Shown here: in pieces, positions 1 to 6,270 of the stretch | Numbering within the stretch: position 1 is the first letter of the stretch | Layout: every line of letters begins with the position of its first letter | NCBI GenBank assembly: GCA_028288775.1 | Contig: JAQGHP010000302.1 | Coordinates: 1-11,491, forward strand | DNA length: 11,491 bases | From: Phycisphaerales bacterium | GTDB taxonomy: Bacteria > Planctomycetota > Phycisphaerae > Tepidisphaerales > Tepidisphaeraceae | Direction of reading: 5' to 3' | The notes under the pieces: generated by a model | Told to the model about the DNA's origin: nothing | Database searches by the model: none | Seen by the model: only the letters and a program-made list of their open reading frames with translations | Translations under genes and position numbers: made by a program

Positions 1-105
1 CGGCGGGGTGACGGGAACAAGCTGGGCGTGAAGCAGCGCGGCGCCGGCGGCCAAAACCAGCGCGGGGGCTACGATGCGAGCCCGCCTTTTGAGACTTGAT
101 TTCAT
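1..105 (-). CDS. N-terminus of an exported protein, probable secretin (GspD/PilQ-like), cut by window edge
   Basis: Only the first 35 codons are present. The peptide starts MKSSLKRRARIVAPALVLAA and continues to a Leu-His-Ala-Gln stretch. This is a Sec signal peptide: a basic n-region (K2, K6, R7, R8, R10), a hydrophobic core at about residues 11-23, and an Ala-x-Ala-like cleavage region near H25-A26-Q27. The ATG at 105 has a GAGGA Shine-Dalgarno 7 bases upstream (plus-strand 113-117), and an in-frame TGA lies just upstream at 124-126. The identity as secretin is inferred from position: it follows a PilM/N-O-P-like series, where pilQ or gspD normally sits, and the operon otherwise lacks its outer-membrane channel. 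No secretin domain is visible, so another exported protein is possible. Confidence 0.6.
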   Translation of the reverse strand, partial: MKSSLKRRARIVAPALVLAAGAALLHAQLVPVTPP

Positions 106-132
106 GTACCGATCCTCACAAATTCACACCAG

Positions 133-159
133 GCGGCCGGCGAGATTCTTTCCGGCCGC
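133..159 (-). other. GC-rich inverted repeat in the spacer before the last gene
   Basis: GCGGCCGG (133-140) and CCGGCCGC (152-159) form a perfect 8-bp stem around an 11-base loop, in the 161-base spacer between the GspC/PilP-like stop and the signal-peptide gene. It lies about 15 bases ahead of that gene's Shine-Dalgarno. It has no U-tract after it on the transcribed strand, so it is not a classic intrinsic terminator. It could stabilise mRNA ends or lower expression of the downstream gene, but neither is shown. The rest of the spacer holds nothing I recognise. Confidence 0.5.
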
Positions 160-266
160 GACCCATTCCGCCCCAACTTCAATTCCCGACTTTTTCAGGC
201 GAACCCTATGCGCGCTTCACGCCCGTAAACACCTTCCGACCACGCGCCCGCATTAGCCGATCCCCA

Positions 267-1148
267 TCAGGGGGGGCCAAACCCGTCCGGGGCGAATCCG
301 GAGTCCGGCGGCGCCGCCCCAGAGTCCTTCCGTCCGGGGCCGCCAGGCTTTGCATCCGTCGCGGCAAGTTTTTGATCGGACGACGAGCCGGGGGCGTCAG
401 ATGCCGGCGCGCCGCCCTGGTTCGCCGCCGGTGCGCCGCGTTCTGGCGAACTGTCGCGCCCTTCGCGCGACCGGAAATCGCGCGGCCCGGAGGAATCGCC
501 CTCCCGCGAGCCGCGTCCGCCACGGTCGCGGCCGGAGCCGCCCGTGTCGCCCGCCGTGGCGGCAGGCCACGCACCCGGGCGCGGCGAGGACGAAGGGGGA
601 AGCGAAGCGGGCGGCGGCGTCGCTCCGTCGAGCGACTGCCCGATGCCGATTCGTAGCGGCTTGCCGCCGGTGGCGTACTCGATGCCGTCGAGCGACATGG
701 CGCTGATCTGCCCGCGGGCGATTCCTTCGCCGGCGTGGACGCGAAGCGTTTGGTGGGCGAAGTTATCTTCTATGAACGCGATGTACTCGCCGTCTTCAAG
801 CGTGACGCCCTTGAGCGAAAGACTGGCCTCGGGGCTCGAAGACCCGAAGCGGCCCGGCCCGCCCGGTTGCGTCGCGGCAATGGCACGCAGGCGTTCGGCT
901 TCCGCCCGCTCGGCGGCGGTGCGCTCGGTCCAACTCGCGGACCGACCGCGGTCGCGCGAGAACATCGTGCGCGTCAACACGATCTTGTACGCCTCGGATA
1001 CCGGCGCGGGCGTCGGCACCGTACCGCCCGGGGCCGCGGCCGGGGCCGGGTGGGGATCTTTCGCCACGGCGGCAAAGGACACCACTCCGGTCAGCGCCAA
1101 CGCGGGGACCAGGCACTTCACCACGGTTTTCGATGACCGGCGGTTCAT
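267..1148 (-). CDS. GspC/PilP-like periplasmic linker with long disordered C-terminal tail
   Basis: This 293-residue protein begins with a basic n-region and a hydrophobic segment (about residues 10-29), which is either an inner-membrane anchor or a signal peptide. A Pro/Ala-rich linker leads to a segment with YKIVLTRTMFSRDRG (54-68), matching the 'iFs..R' lead-in of GspC and PilP proteins. A compact beta-rich domain follows at about 107-175 (SLKGVTLEDGEYIAFIEDN, then G-rich strands), as in the homology region of GspC or PilP, which contacts the secretin N-domains. No PDZ or coiled-coil domain follows. Residues from about 177 are low-complexity Pro/Ser/Gly/Arg/Asp with repeated RG, SREG and GRD units, apparently disordered. 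The ATG overlaps the upstream stop by 4 bases (ATGA) and has AAAGGAG 7 bases upstream. Family assignment rests on a weak motif plus gene order, so I leave the symbol blank. Confidence 0.72.
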   Translation of the reverse strand: MNRRSSKTVVKCLVPALALTGVVSFAAVAKDPHPAPAAAPGGTVPTPAPVSEAYKIVLTRTMFSRDRGRSASWTERTAAERAEAERLRAIAATQPGGPGRFGSSSPEASLSLKGVTLEDGEYIAFIEDNFAHQTLRVHAGEGIARGQISAMSLDGIEYATGGKPLRIGIGQSLDGATPPPASLPPSSSPRPGAWPAATAGDTGGSGRDRGGRGSREGDSSGPRDFRSREGRDSSPERGAPAANQGGAPASDAPGSSSDQKLAATDAKPGGPGRKDSGAAPPDSGFAPDGFGPP

Positions 1149-1741
1149 AACGGGTCTCCTTTGGAATCCGAGGCGCCGGCGGCGCGGGGCTGATCGGATT
1201 TAACGGTCTTTTCCGCCTCGGGGTTCAGGCACAGCGCCGAAAGCGTGAGCTGTAATTGCAGATCGTCAACGCCTTCCTTCTGTGGGCTCAGTTGCACCTC
1301 GTCCACGCGCATCGGCGCGGGCGCGGTTTCAATGTCCCACAGCAGCTTCGCCACCGCGGCTTGCGACCCTGACCCCGTCAGGTGGAAACTCATGGCGATA
1401 AAATTGCGCTCGGCGGTGTTGCGCTCCTGCTTGACGGAAAGTTTGTTCAGCCCACATTCCTGCGACCAGTCGCGGAGTGCGTGCTGGACCTGGCTGTCGG
1501 CTTCGGACGGGTCGGATTTGAGGCCGCCCGCTCGCATCTTCGCCCAAACGTCCCGCAACTGCCGCTGCTTCTTGAAGAGTATCTTGGCATCCTGCAGCTT
1601 ATTCTCCGTATCCTTTTGCTGCTCGGCGATGAGGGCCCGACGGTCGAAGTACGGCGTGACCAGGAAATACCAGAATGCGCCCAGCGCGATCAGGGCGCCC
1701 ACGCCGATCCCCAGGTTTTGTTCGCGTTTGGTGAATACCAC
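1145..1741 (-). CDS. gspM: PilO/GspM-like inner-membrane assembly protein
   Basis: This 198-residue protein has a short cytoplasmic N-terminus (MVFTKREQN), one membrane segment at about residues 10-29, and a charged helix at about 32-68 rich in E, Q, K and R that should form a coiled coil. A periplasmic alpha/beta domain (about 88-175) carries a SFHLTGSG strand and a LQLQLTLSAL strand, consistent with the ferredoxin-like fold of PilO and GspM. These proteins pair with PilN or GspL in the inner membrane and link the cytoplasmic ATPase to the periplasmic parts. The start is GTG at 1741, two bases after the upstream TAG, with GGAG (1747-1750) 5 bases ahead, inside the end of the previous gene. 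PilO and GspM cannot be separated by eye. The topology and its place after a PilM-PilN fusion support either name. Confidence 0.78.
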   Translation of the reverse strand: MVFTKREQNLGIGVGALIALGAFWYFLVTPYFDRRALIAEQQKDTENKLQDAKILFKKQRQLRDVWAKMRAGGLKSDPSEADSQVQHALRDWSQECGLNKLSVKQERNTAERNFIAMSFHLTGSGSQAAVAKLLWDIETAPAPMRVDEVQLSPQKEGVDDLQLQLTLSALCLNPEAEKTVKSDQPRAAGASDSKGDPL

Positions 1742-1743
1742 GG

Positions 1744-3219
1744 CTACTCCGGGGAATACTTAAAGGTGATGGAGAACGACACTTCGCTCCCGGCGCGGCT
1801 CGCGCCGCCGGCGTACGAATTCTTCACTTCCGAGAAGCGTTTGTTGATTTTGATCCGGTCGGAGAGCGACACCACGTCCTTGTTGTTCGCCGATTTCCCG
1901 GAAAGGACGCCCGACCATTCCGCCTTGGGCAGCACCGACGCCTTCCCGCCGGCGGGCGGGGGCTTGATGATCTCATGGAGAGTGAAATTCGTGATGTAGG
2001 TCTGGCCGTCATCGGGGGTGAGGAGGGCCAGCTCGAGGTCGCGGAAGCATGCGAGGAACTGCGGCTTGCCGGCGTGCCACGCCTGGGCATAGGCAATGGT
2101 ATCCACCTCGGCGTGCGCGTCCTTGATCCGCGTCTCCTGGCCGCGGAGGTCCGCCTGGCTGGCGGCCAGCTTCTTTTCCTTGCCTTGCAGATCGATGTAG
2201 GCACCGGCGATGCCCAGCAGCACCACCACACCGGCCGCGATCGCCAGGACCACTTCTTGCTTCACCCGCGGCTGTTTGGGGGGCGCGAGGCGGGAATGCA
2301 GGAAATCCACGGCGGGGGCTTCCTGCGAAAGTCCGGCCAAGGCCAGCGAAGCCGCCGCGGCATAGCCGCTGCGGCCAGCGGGCAACTCGCCCGCGCCCAG
2401 CGTCCGAAACTCGCCGCGCTTCACCGTCACGCCAAGCGCCTCCCCCACCGCCTTTTGCACGGATGGATCGACCCCAACGTCGTCCCACAGAAAAACGTCG
2501 CCGCGGGAATTGCCGTTGAGGGACGAGCCGTTGGAACCGCCAGTTCCGTTGCTAGGCAACTGCATCACGGCCCGGCGGGCCTCGCCGGCCAGCACCGTGC
2601 CGGTGGACGATGACACGCCCAGGTGCCGCAGCGCCGAGGTTCCCCCGTCATGGCGTGCCGTGAATTCAACTGCGGAACTGGTGAACGAGAGCACGAGCGC
2701 GTTCTTCGCCACGGGCATCGTAACCGACGCCAGTGCCGAGGCCGTCGGAAGGACAGCCGAAAGGTTGAGATGGGCCGCCTCGGCGATCGTTCGCGCCTGG
2801 TCCACGTGCCGGCGGGGCGTCGCCATGAGCAACACCGACCGCACTTCGCCGGTGCGCAGTTCCCCGGCGTAGTCGTAGACGAGGTCCTTGAGCTCCGGGG
2901 AAAAGTCGGCTTCGGCTTGCAGCCGCAACATCTCCGCGGCCATCGCCGCGCCAATGGGAGGGACTTCCTTTATCTTGCTGAGAACCCACCTGGCGGGAAT
3001 GCCGAAGACCGCGGCCTTCGCGGAGAAACCCTCGCGCTTGAGGAACTCTCCGAGCGCGGCGCCCAGGGCCTCGGGCTGCTGCAGGCCCGCGCTCTCGGGA
3101 TAGACGAATTCCGCGGCGTGCGTCACCTGGTTGCGGTCCTCGACCCTCGAGACCTCCGCGGCGAGAATCGACCGCTCGCCGATCGCCAGCCCGAGAAATT
3201 TGTTTGCTCGAAACTTCAT
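1744..3219 (-). CDS. gspL: GspL-like PilM-PilN fusion protein
   Basis: I place the start at the ATG at 3219 (MKFRANKFLGLAIG), giving 491 residues and a 71-base gap from gspK. The frame stays open far upstream, but that part is an antisense-type reading over gspK. Residues about 7-300 resemble the actin-like PilM/GspL cytoplasmic domain: a LGLAIGERSILAAEV phosphate-1-like segment, the FGIPARWVLSKIKEVPP strand typical of PilM, and Ala-rich helices. A membrane helix follows at about 322-343 after a DFLHSRLAPPKQPR linker. A periplasmic PilN-like part (344-491) begins with a coiled-coil helix. This cytoplasmic-TM-periplasmic layout is that of GspL, which recruits the GspE ATPase. The usual Asp of the 'GLDIG' phosphate loop is Ala here (A12), and a Ser/Gly/Asn-rich insert (223-239) interrupts the domain, so nucleotide binding may be lost, as in GspL. 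Confidence 0.85.
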   Translation of the reverse strand: MKFRANKFLGLAIGERSILAAEVSRVEDRNQVTHAAEFVYPESAGLQQPEALGAALGEFLKREGFSAKAAVFGIPARWVLSKIKEVPPIGAAMAAEMLRLQAEADFSPELKDLVYDYAGELRTGEVRSVLLMATPRRHVDQARTIAEAAHLNLSAVLPTASALASVTMPVAKNALVLSFTSSAVEFTARHDGGTSALRHLGVSSSTGTVLAGEARRAVMQLPSNGTGGSNGSSLNGNSRGDVFLWDDVGVDPSVQKAVGEALGVTVKRGEFRTLGAGELPAGRSGYAAAASLALAGLSQEAPAVDFLHSRLAPPKQPRVKQEVVLAIAAGVVVLLGIAGAYIDLQGKEKKLAASQADLRGQETRIKDAHAEVDTIAYAQAWHAGKPQFLACFRDLELALLTPDDGQTYITNFTLHEIIKPPPAGGKASVLPKAEWSGVLSGKSANNKDVVSLSDRIKINKRFSEVKNSYAGGASRAGSEVSFSITFKYSPE

Positions 3220-3290
3220 TTTCGATTCGTTCCCGTTTTGCCCGGGCCCCGTTTGCCCGATCCCTGCCGCCATCCGAGCTGCGTACTTTA

Positions 3291-4955
3291 CTATGGAATT
3301 CCGTTCACCGCGCCCGTCCCGTACCCGCTGACGGCGGGGAGGGGCTTGCCGTTGCGCAGCGCGTCGCGAATGTCCGGCGAGAGCGGCCATCCCGCGGACG
3401 TGAGGTCCTTGCGAAAGATGACGACCGGCGGGCTGCTGCGGCCGTCGAGCACGATCCGCACGCGCTTGAACGCACGACCGTCGCCGGTCACTGCGACGAT
3501 GTCCGCGGAGTAGAAGTACGAACGCCCGGTGATCCGCGCTCCGATGCCGCCGGCCTTGGCCGGCGTAACCGCCGTCGCGACCCACGCGATGCCGGTATTG
3601 CTTGTTGTCGTGCTCGAGCTTGAGGAGCTGGCCGAGCTCGTGCCGGTGGCGCGGGCGGCGACGATTGCGTCCGCGTCGCTCTGCGTGAGACCGGGGAGGC
3701 ACATGAGCACCTGCGAGGACGCCGTATTCACGTTCACGAGCCCCGTAAGCGTCTTGGCCGTTGACGTGGTGAGAGAATCAGCCGCCATTTGAAACTCGGC
3801 GGGGGTGAGGGCGACTTTGGCTGCGAAATCGAACACGCTCTTGTATGGTCCGCGCTCGCCGGCCAAATCCGCCACTTGCTGGGCCCGCTGCTGCGCGAAT
3901 CCGTCCTTCACGAGCGCGGCAAGGAGCGGCCCGGTGTCGGGGGGAGGGCCGCCTGGAGGACTGCCCGGCGGATTGATATTGACGCGGGGGTTGCCATTGG
4001 CGTCGGTATTGGGCTCCTTGCCCCAGACCGTGATGAACGGCGCGATGCCCCGTGAGGAATCCGCGCCCCCGTTAAACCCCATCGAAGTGCCGGACGAGGC
4101 CTCCTCGGCTTCCAGGACGCCATTGTGATTGACGTCCTGGCCCCACATGATCTCGTCCGTCACGCCCTTGACCAGGTAGAGTTCCTCGACGCTTTCCATC
4201 GCCGAGTTCTTGGCGGCGTATGGCCGCTGGAGCGCGTTGTAATAATCGCTCTCCGCGCCCTGGCCGGTCACGTTCGAATCGGCGTCGCGCCAATCCACGA
4301 TGCCATCCGCGACTTCCTGCGTCATGCCGGGCAGCAGCGCCAGCTCGGCATCGCCGGCGACGCCCAGGTTCAATTTTGACGACTCATCCGTGATGCCGAA
4401 GGCGTAGGTGCTGTCATCCGTGGGGAAGGGCTGGAGAATCCAGAAGTAGCCGGTCCCGAGCTGCACCTGCTCGGCGGGGGTGGCGAGGACGGTGACGGCG
4501 TCGCCCTTGCAGGCATCAACGGCCGACATCACGTACTGCTCCGCGCCCAGCTCGATGGTGGACACCTGGTGCGCCGCCACGCGGTTTGCCGCGGCGGTCG
4601 TTTCTACCCGCATCGACCGGGCGAAGAGCAGGACCAGCGCGCCCAGGATCAGCGTGACCCACATCGCGGTGACGAAGATAATCCCGCGCTGGCCGCGCGG
4701 GCGTCGTGCCCGAGGTGATCGCGCGTTCATGTAGGGTGGGCGTACCCGCCCACCATCGGGCGCGCCGGAGTAAACGGTGGGCGAGTACGCCCAACCTACA
4801 TGGGTCCCCCGTACAGAGGAGTTTTCGAATCTCTCGTCGCGTGGGCGGGCCGCCCATGCGCCTGCCGTTATCGCGGAAAACACGGGCGGGCCGCCCGTGC
4901 CGCGGGAATTGCGCGCGCTCCGGGTTGAACCGATTTCGCGGGAGATCATTTCCAT
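3291..4955 (-). CDS. gspK: GspK-like minor pseudopilin with repeat-encoded N-terminal extension
   Basis: GspK caps the pseudopilus tip together with GspI and GspJ. Counting from the internal Met at 4730, a basic leader (RRPRGQRG) precedes a hydrophobic helix beginning IIFVTAMW, with no Glu at +5, as usual for GspK. Two helix-hairpin-helix-like segments flank the body: a KLNLG segment ending IVDWRDAD (119-151) and VNVNTASSQVLMCLPG (332-347). An EF-hand-like loop DVNHNGVLEAEE lies at 199-210 and a Ser/Thr run at 363-378. Start choice is open. The ATG at 4955 gives 554 residues, overlaps the gspJ stop (TGATG) and has GGGAGG 6 bases upstream, but adds 75 residues read through repeats. The ATG at 4730 gives 479 residues with a normal 16-residue leader, but has no Shine-Dalgarno and sits at the foot of a hairpin. 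I list the longer form. The function call is firm, the start is not. Confidence 0.85.
   Translation of the reverse strand: MEMISREIGSTRSARNSRGTGGPPVFSAITAGAWAARPRDERFENSSVRGTHVGWAYSPTVYSGAPDGGRVRPPYMNARSPRARRPRGQRGIIFVTAMWVTLILGALVLLFARSMRVETTAAANRVAAHQVSTIELGAEQYVMSAVDACKGDAVTVLATPAEQVQLGTGYFWILQPFPTDDSTYAFGITDESSKLNLGVAGDAELALLPGMTQEVADGIVDWRDADSNVTGQGAESDYYNALQRPYAAKNSAMESVEELYLVKGVTDEIMWGQDVNHNGVLEAEEASSGTSMGFNGGADSSRGIAPFITVWGKEPNTDANGNPRVNINPPGSPPGGPPPDTGPLLAALVKDGFAQQRAQQVADLAGERGPYKSVFDFAAKVALTPAEFQMAADSLTTSTAKTLTGLVNVNTASSQVLMCLPGLTQSDADAIVAARATGTSSASSSSSSTTTSNTGIAWVATAVTPAKAGGIGARITGRSYFYSADIVAVTGDGRAFKRVRIVLDGRSSPPVVIFRKDLTSAGWPLSPDIRDALRNGKPLPAVSGYGTGAVNGIP
4728..4802. repeat. REP-like doublet (inverted pair with GTAG feet)
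   Basis: Two 27-base arms (4728-4754 and 4776-4802) are inverted copies with two mismatches, separated by a 21-base spacer. Each arm starts CATGTAGG from the outside and folds on itself: GTGGGCG (4736-4742) pairs with CGCCCAC (4747-4753), and TGGGCG (4778-4783) pairs with CGCCCA (4788-4793). A GTAG tetranucleotide at the foot of a hairpin (4731-4734, and its complement at 4796-4799) is the known mark of REP elements mobilised by RAYT (TnpA-REP) transposases. An inverted pair corresponds to the BIME arrangement. The REP identity is inferred from structure; copy number elsewhere in the genome is not visible. The left foot contains the internal ATG of gspK. Confidence 0.7.
4840..4899. repeat. 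Pair of GC-rich palindromes, second REP-like element
   Basis: Two near-identical palindromes lie 24 bases apart. TGGGCGG-G-CCGCCCA occupies 4842-4856, and CACGGGCGG-G-CCGCCCGTG at 4881-4899 is a perfect 9-bp inverted repeat with one central base. The shared core GGGCGGGCCGCCC and the fixed-looking spacer point to a dispersed repeat unit, different in sequence from the GTAG-footed doublet next to it. Read in the gspK frame it gives Gly-Gly-Pro-Pro and Ala-Ala-Arg-Pro. It lies between the gspK Shine-Dalgarno and the prepilin-like segment of gspK. Confidence 0.6.
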
Positions 4956-5755
4956 CAGTTGCCTCCCGTGGTCGAGGTTCCGCTGGTGGAGGTGGAGGCC
5001 GCGTCGGGGGACAATCCGGTACAGGGGAAGGGGAAGATGCGAATCGTCTGCGCAACAATGGGCTTGCCGTCGCCGTCGAGTTCGAGGGTGTCGAGCGAGA
5101 GCGTCACTTCGATTGCCGCGGGGAGCGTGTTGTTTAGCTGGGTGGAGTCCCAGGAGTCCTGCCAGGCGGTGCCGTCGAAGTACCGGAGGTTAAAGCCGAG
5201 CACGTGGCGGCAGAGGATTTCTTCGTCGGGGTTTTCCTGCACTGGGGCGAGCGCGTTGTTCAGCGTCCGCCGGACCAGCACGTAATCGGAGCTGCCTTGC
5301 GGCTGATAGACCGTGAGCTCCATCTGCTTGATCTCCCCGTTCGCGCCTTCGGGGTGAAAAGGGGAAGCGGTGGTGGTGTAGAAAATAAGGTCGTCGGCGT
5401 CGTAACCGCGGTTGTCCTGGGAATCGGTGCCGACGAACGAGCCCGCGAACTGCCCACGCGGCGGGAGGGCGCATTGCAGGTCGTCGCGAATGATCTCCAT
5501 CGCAATTTCCTGGGTGCGGGACGGCCCGATCGCGCGCTCCGCCGACTGGCGAATTTTGAAGGCGGAGGCTAGTTCGGCGGCCATCGTCGCGGCAAGGGTC
5601 GCGGCGATGGTCAACGAGACGAGCAGTTCCAGCAAGGTAAACGCCGGCCGCCGACTGCGCCCGAGAGAGAACGCTCCGCGTCGAACGGGAAAACCGCGAG
5701 CGGTCGCGTCGCGAAGGGGCCGGCAACCAGCCGTGAGCGGGGAGCGTTCAAACAT
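4955..5755 (-). CDS. gspJ: GspJ-like minor pseudopilin
   Basis: The 266-residue protein starts at the ATG at 5755, in a TAATG overlap with the gspI stop, with GGGAGG 6 bases ahead; the frame is open further upstream inside gspI. A long basic leader (38 residues, ending GRSRRPA) precedes FTLLELLVSLTI, a type IV pilin-like helix with Glu at +5 (E43). The residue before the cleavage site is Ala (A38) instead of the usual Gly. The body fits GspJ: a MEIIRDDLQCAL helix-strand, a DDLIFYTTTAS strand and a LGFNLRYFDGTAWQDSWDS segment, as in the GspJ C-terminal beta domain. The last 15 or so residues are Ser/Thr/Gly only. It should join GspI and GspK at the pseudopilus tip. GspJ is separated from other minor pseudopilins by size and order. 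Confidence 0.85.
   Translation of the reverse strand: MFERSPLTAGCRPLRDATARGFPVRRGAFSLGRSRRPAFTLLELLVSLTIAATLAATMAAELASAFKIRQSAERAIGPSRTQEIAMEIIRDDLQCALPPRGQFAGSFVGTDSQDNRGYDADDLIFYTTTASPFHPEGANGEIKQMELTVYQPQGSSDYVLVRRTLNNALAPVQENPDEEILCRHVLGFNLRYFDGTAWQDSWDSTQLNNTLPAAIEVTLSLDTLELDGDGKPIVAQTIRIFPFPCTGLSPDAASTSTSGTSTTGGN
4962..4967 (-). promoter_or_regulatory. Shine-Dalgarno for the upstream gspK start
   Basis: GGGAGG on the minus strand ends 6 bases before the ATG at 4955 and lies inside the last codons of gspJ (Thr-Gly-Gly-Asn-stop). The spacing and sequence match exactly the site that precedes gspJ. It favours translation of gspK starting at 4955, ahead of the repeats, rather than at the ATG at 4730. 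Confidence 0.65.
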
Positions 5756-6270
5756 TATGAACCTCCCGTTGACGTACCCGTCGTGCCGGAAGTCGAACTG
5801 GCATTGGCGCTCTGGTATACGAGGGTGGAAACGGTCACTGAGCGCGGGCCGTCGGGGGCCTGCCACGTTACGTGAATATCGAGTTCTTGCACGACATTTG
5901 CGGCACCGACGCCCTGCCCCGTTCCCCACGAGTTCAGCTCGCCGGTCCATTGGTAGGTGAAGTTGCCGACGGCAAGACCGCCGGAAAGCGAGCCGGATTG
6001 CCAGGTGTTGGTGGCGACGAGTTCGTTAAGCTTGGATTCCGCGAGACTGCCGGCTTCGGTGCGTCGCCGGGCGATGTCAGCCGCTGCGCCCGCGAGCGAC
6101 ATCCCCTTCATGATGACCGGGAGAGTAAGGGCGACCAGGAAGCTCGCCGCCAACACTTCAACGAGCGTAAATCCCCCCCGCCGACCGCGGCGAGCGGAGA
6201 CATACGATTTTCGCGGGAGGTTGGGAAGGGGCGCGTTCATGAGGTGCGTTACGCTCGCAGCTTCGTTCAC
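5755..6270 (-). CDS. gspI: GspI-like minor pseudopilin
   Basis: Read from the GTG at 6270, which overlaps the gspH stop by 4 bases (GTGA), this is 171 residues. An ATG ten codons in (6240) is an alternative; neither has a good Shine-Dalgarno, so coupling to gspH is likely. A basic leader ending ARRGRRGG precedes FTLVEVLAASFLVALTLPV, a canonical class III signal with cleavage at G33/F34 and Glu at +5 (E38). A helix (EAGSLAESKLNELVA) and a small beta domain (FTYQWTGEL, LDIHVTWQAP, RSVTVSTLVY) follow, matching the short GspI fold. The C-terminus is a Ser/Thr/Gly tail ending TGGS. GspI nucleates the tip complex with GspJ and GspK in known systems. Confidence 0.85.
   Translation of the reverse strand: MNEAASVTHLMNAPLPNLPRKSYVSARRGRRGGFTLVEVLAASFLVALTLPVIMKGMSLAGAAADIARRRTEAGSLAESKLNELVATNTWQSGSLSGGLAVGNFTYQWTGELNSWGTGQGVGAANVVQELDIHVTWQAPDGPRSVTVSTLVYQSANASSTSGTTGTSTGGS
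5762..5767 (-). promoter_or_regulatory. Shine-Dalgarno for gspJ
   Basis: GGGAGG on the minus strand ends 6 bases before the ATG at 5755. It is formed by the Thr-Gly-Gly codons at the very end of gspI, so the Ser/Thr/Gly-rich tail of one pseudopilin encodes the ribosome binding site of the next. It fixes the gspJ start against the longer open frame. Confidence 0.75.

Noticed and set aside
544..1203. 219-codon plus-strand ORF opposite the GspC/PilP-like gene
   Set aside because: It is antisense to a gene with recognisable motifs and operon overlaps; its composition is Arg/Ser/Ala-rich, as expected from a GC-rich shadow frame.
2623..3513. 296-codon plus-strand ORF
   Set aside because: It covers parts of two convincing minus-strand genes in antisense and shows no domain or start signal.
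3220..3702. 161-residue upstream extension of the GspL-like protein
   Set aside because: It would overlap gspK heavily, reads as Arg-rich nonsense, and the PilM-like domain begins right at the ATG at 3219.
5756..5950. 65-residue upstream extension of GspJ
   Set aside because: It lies within gspI; the GGGAGG site and TAATG overlap mark the ATG at 5755 as the start.
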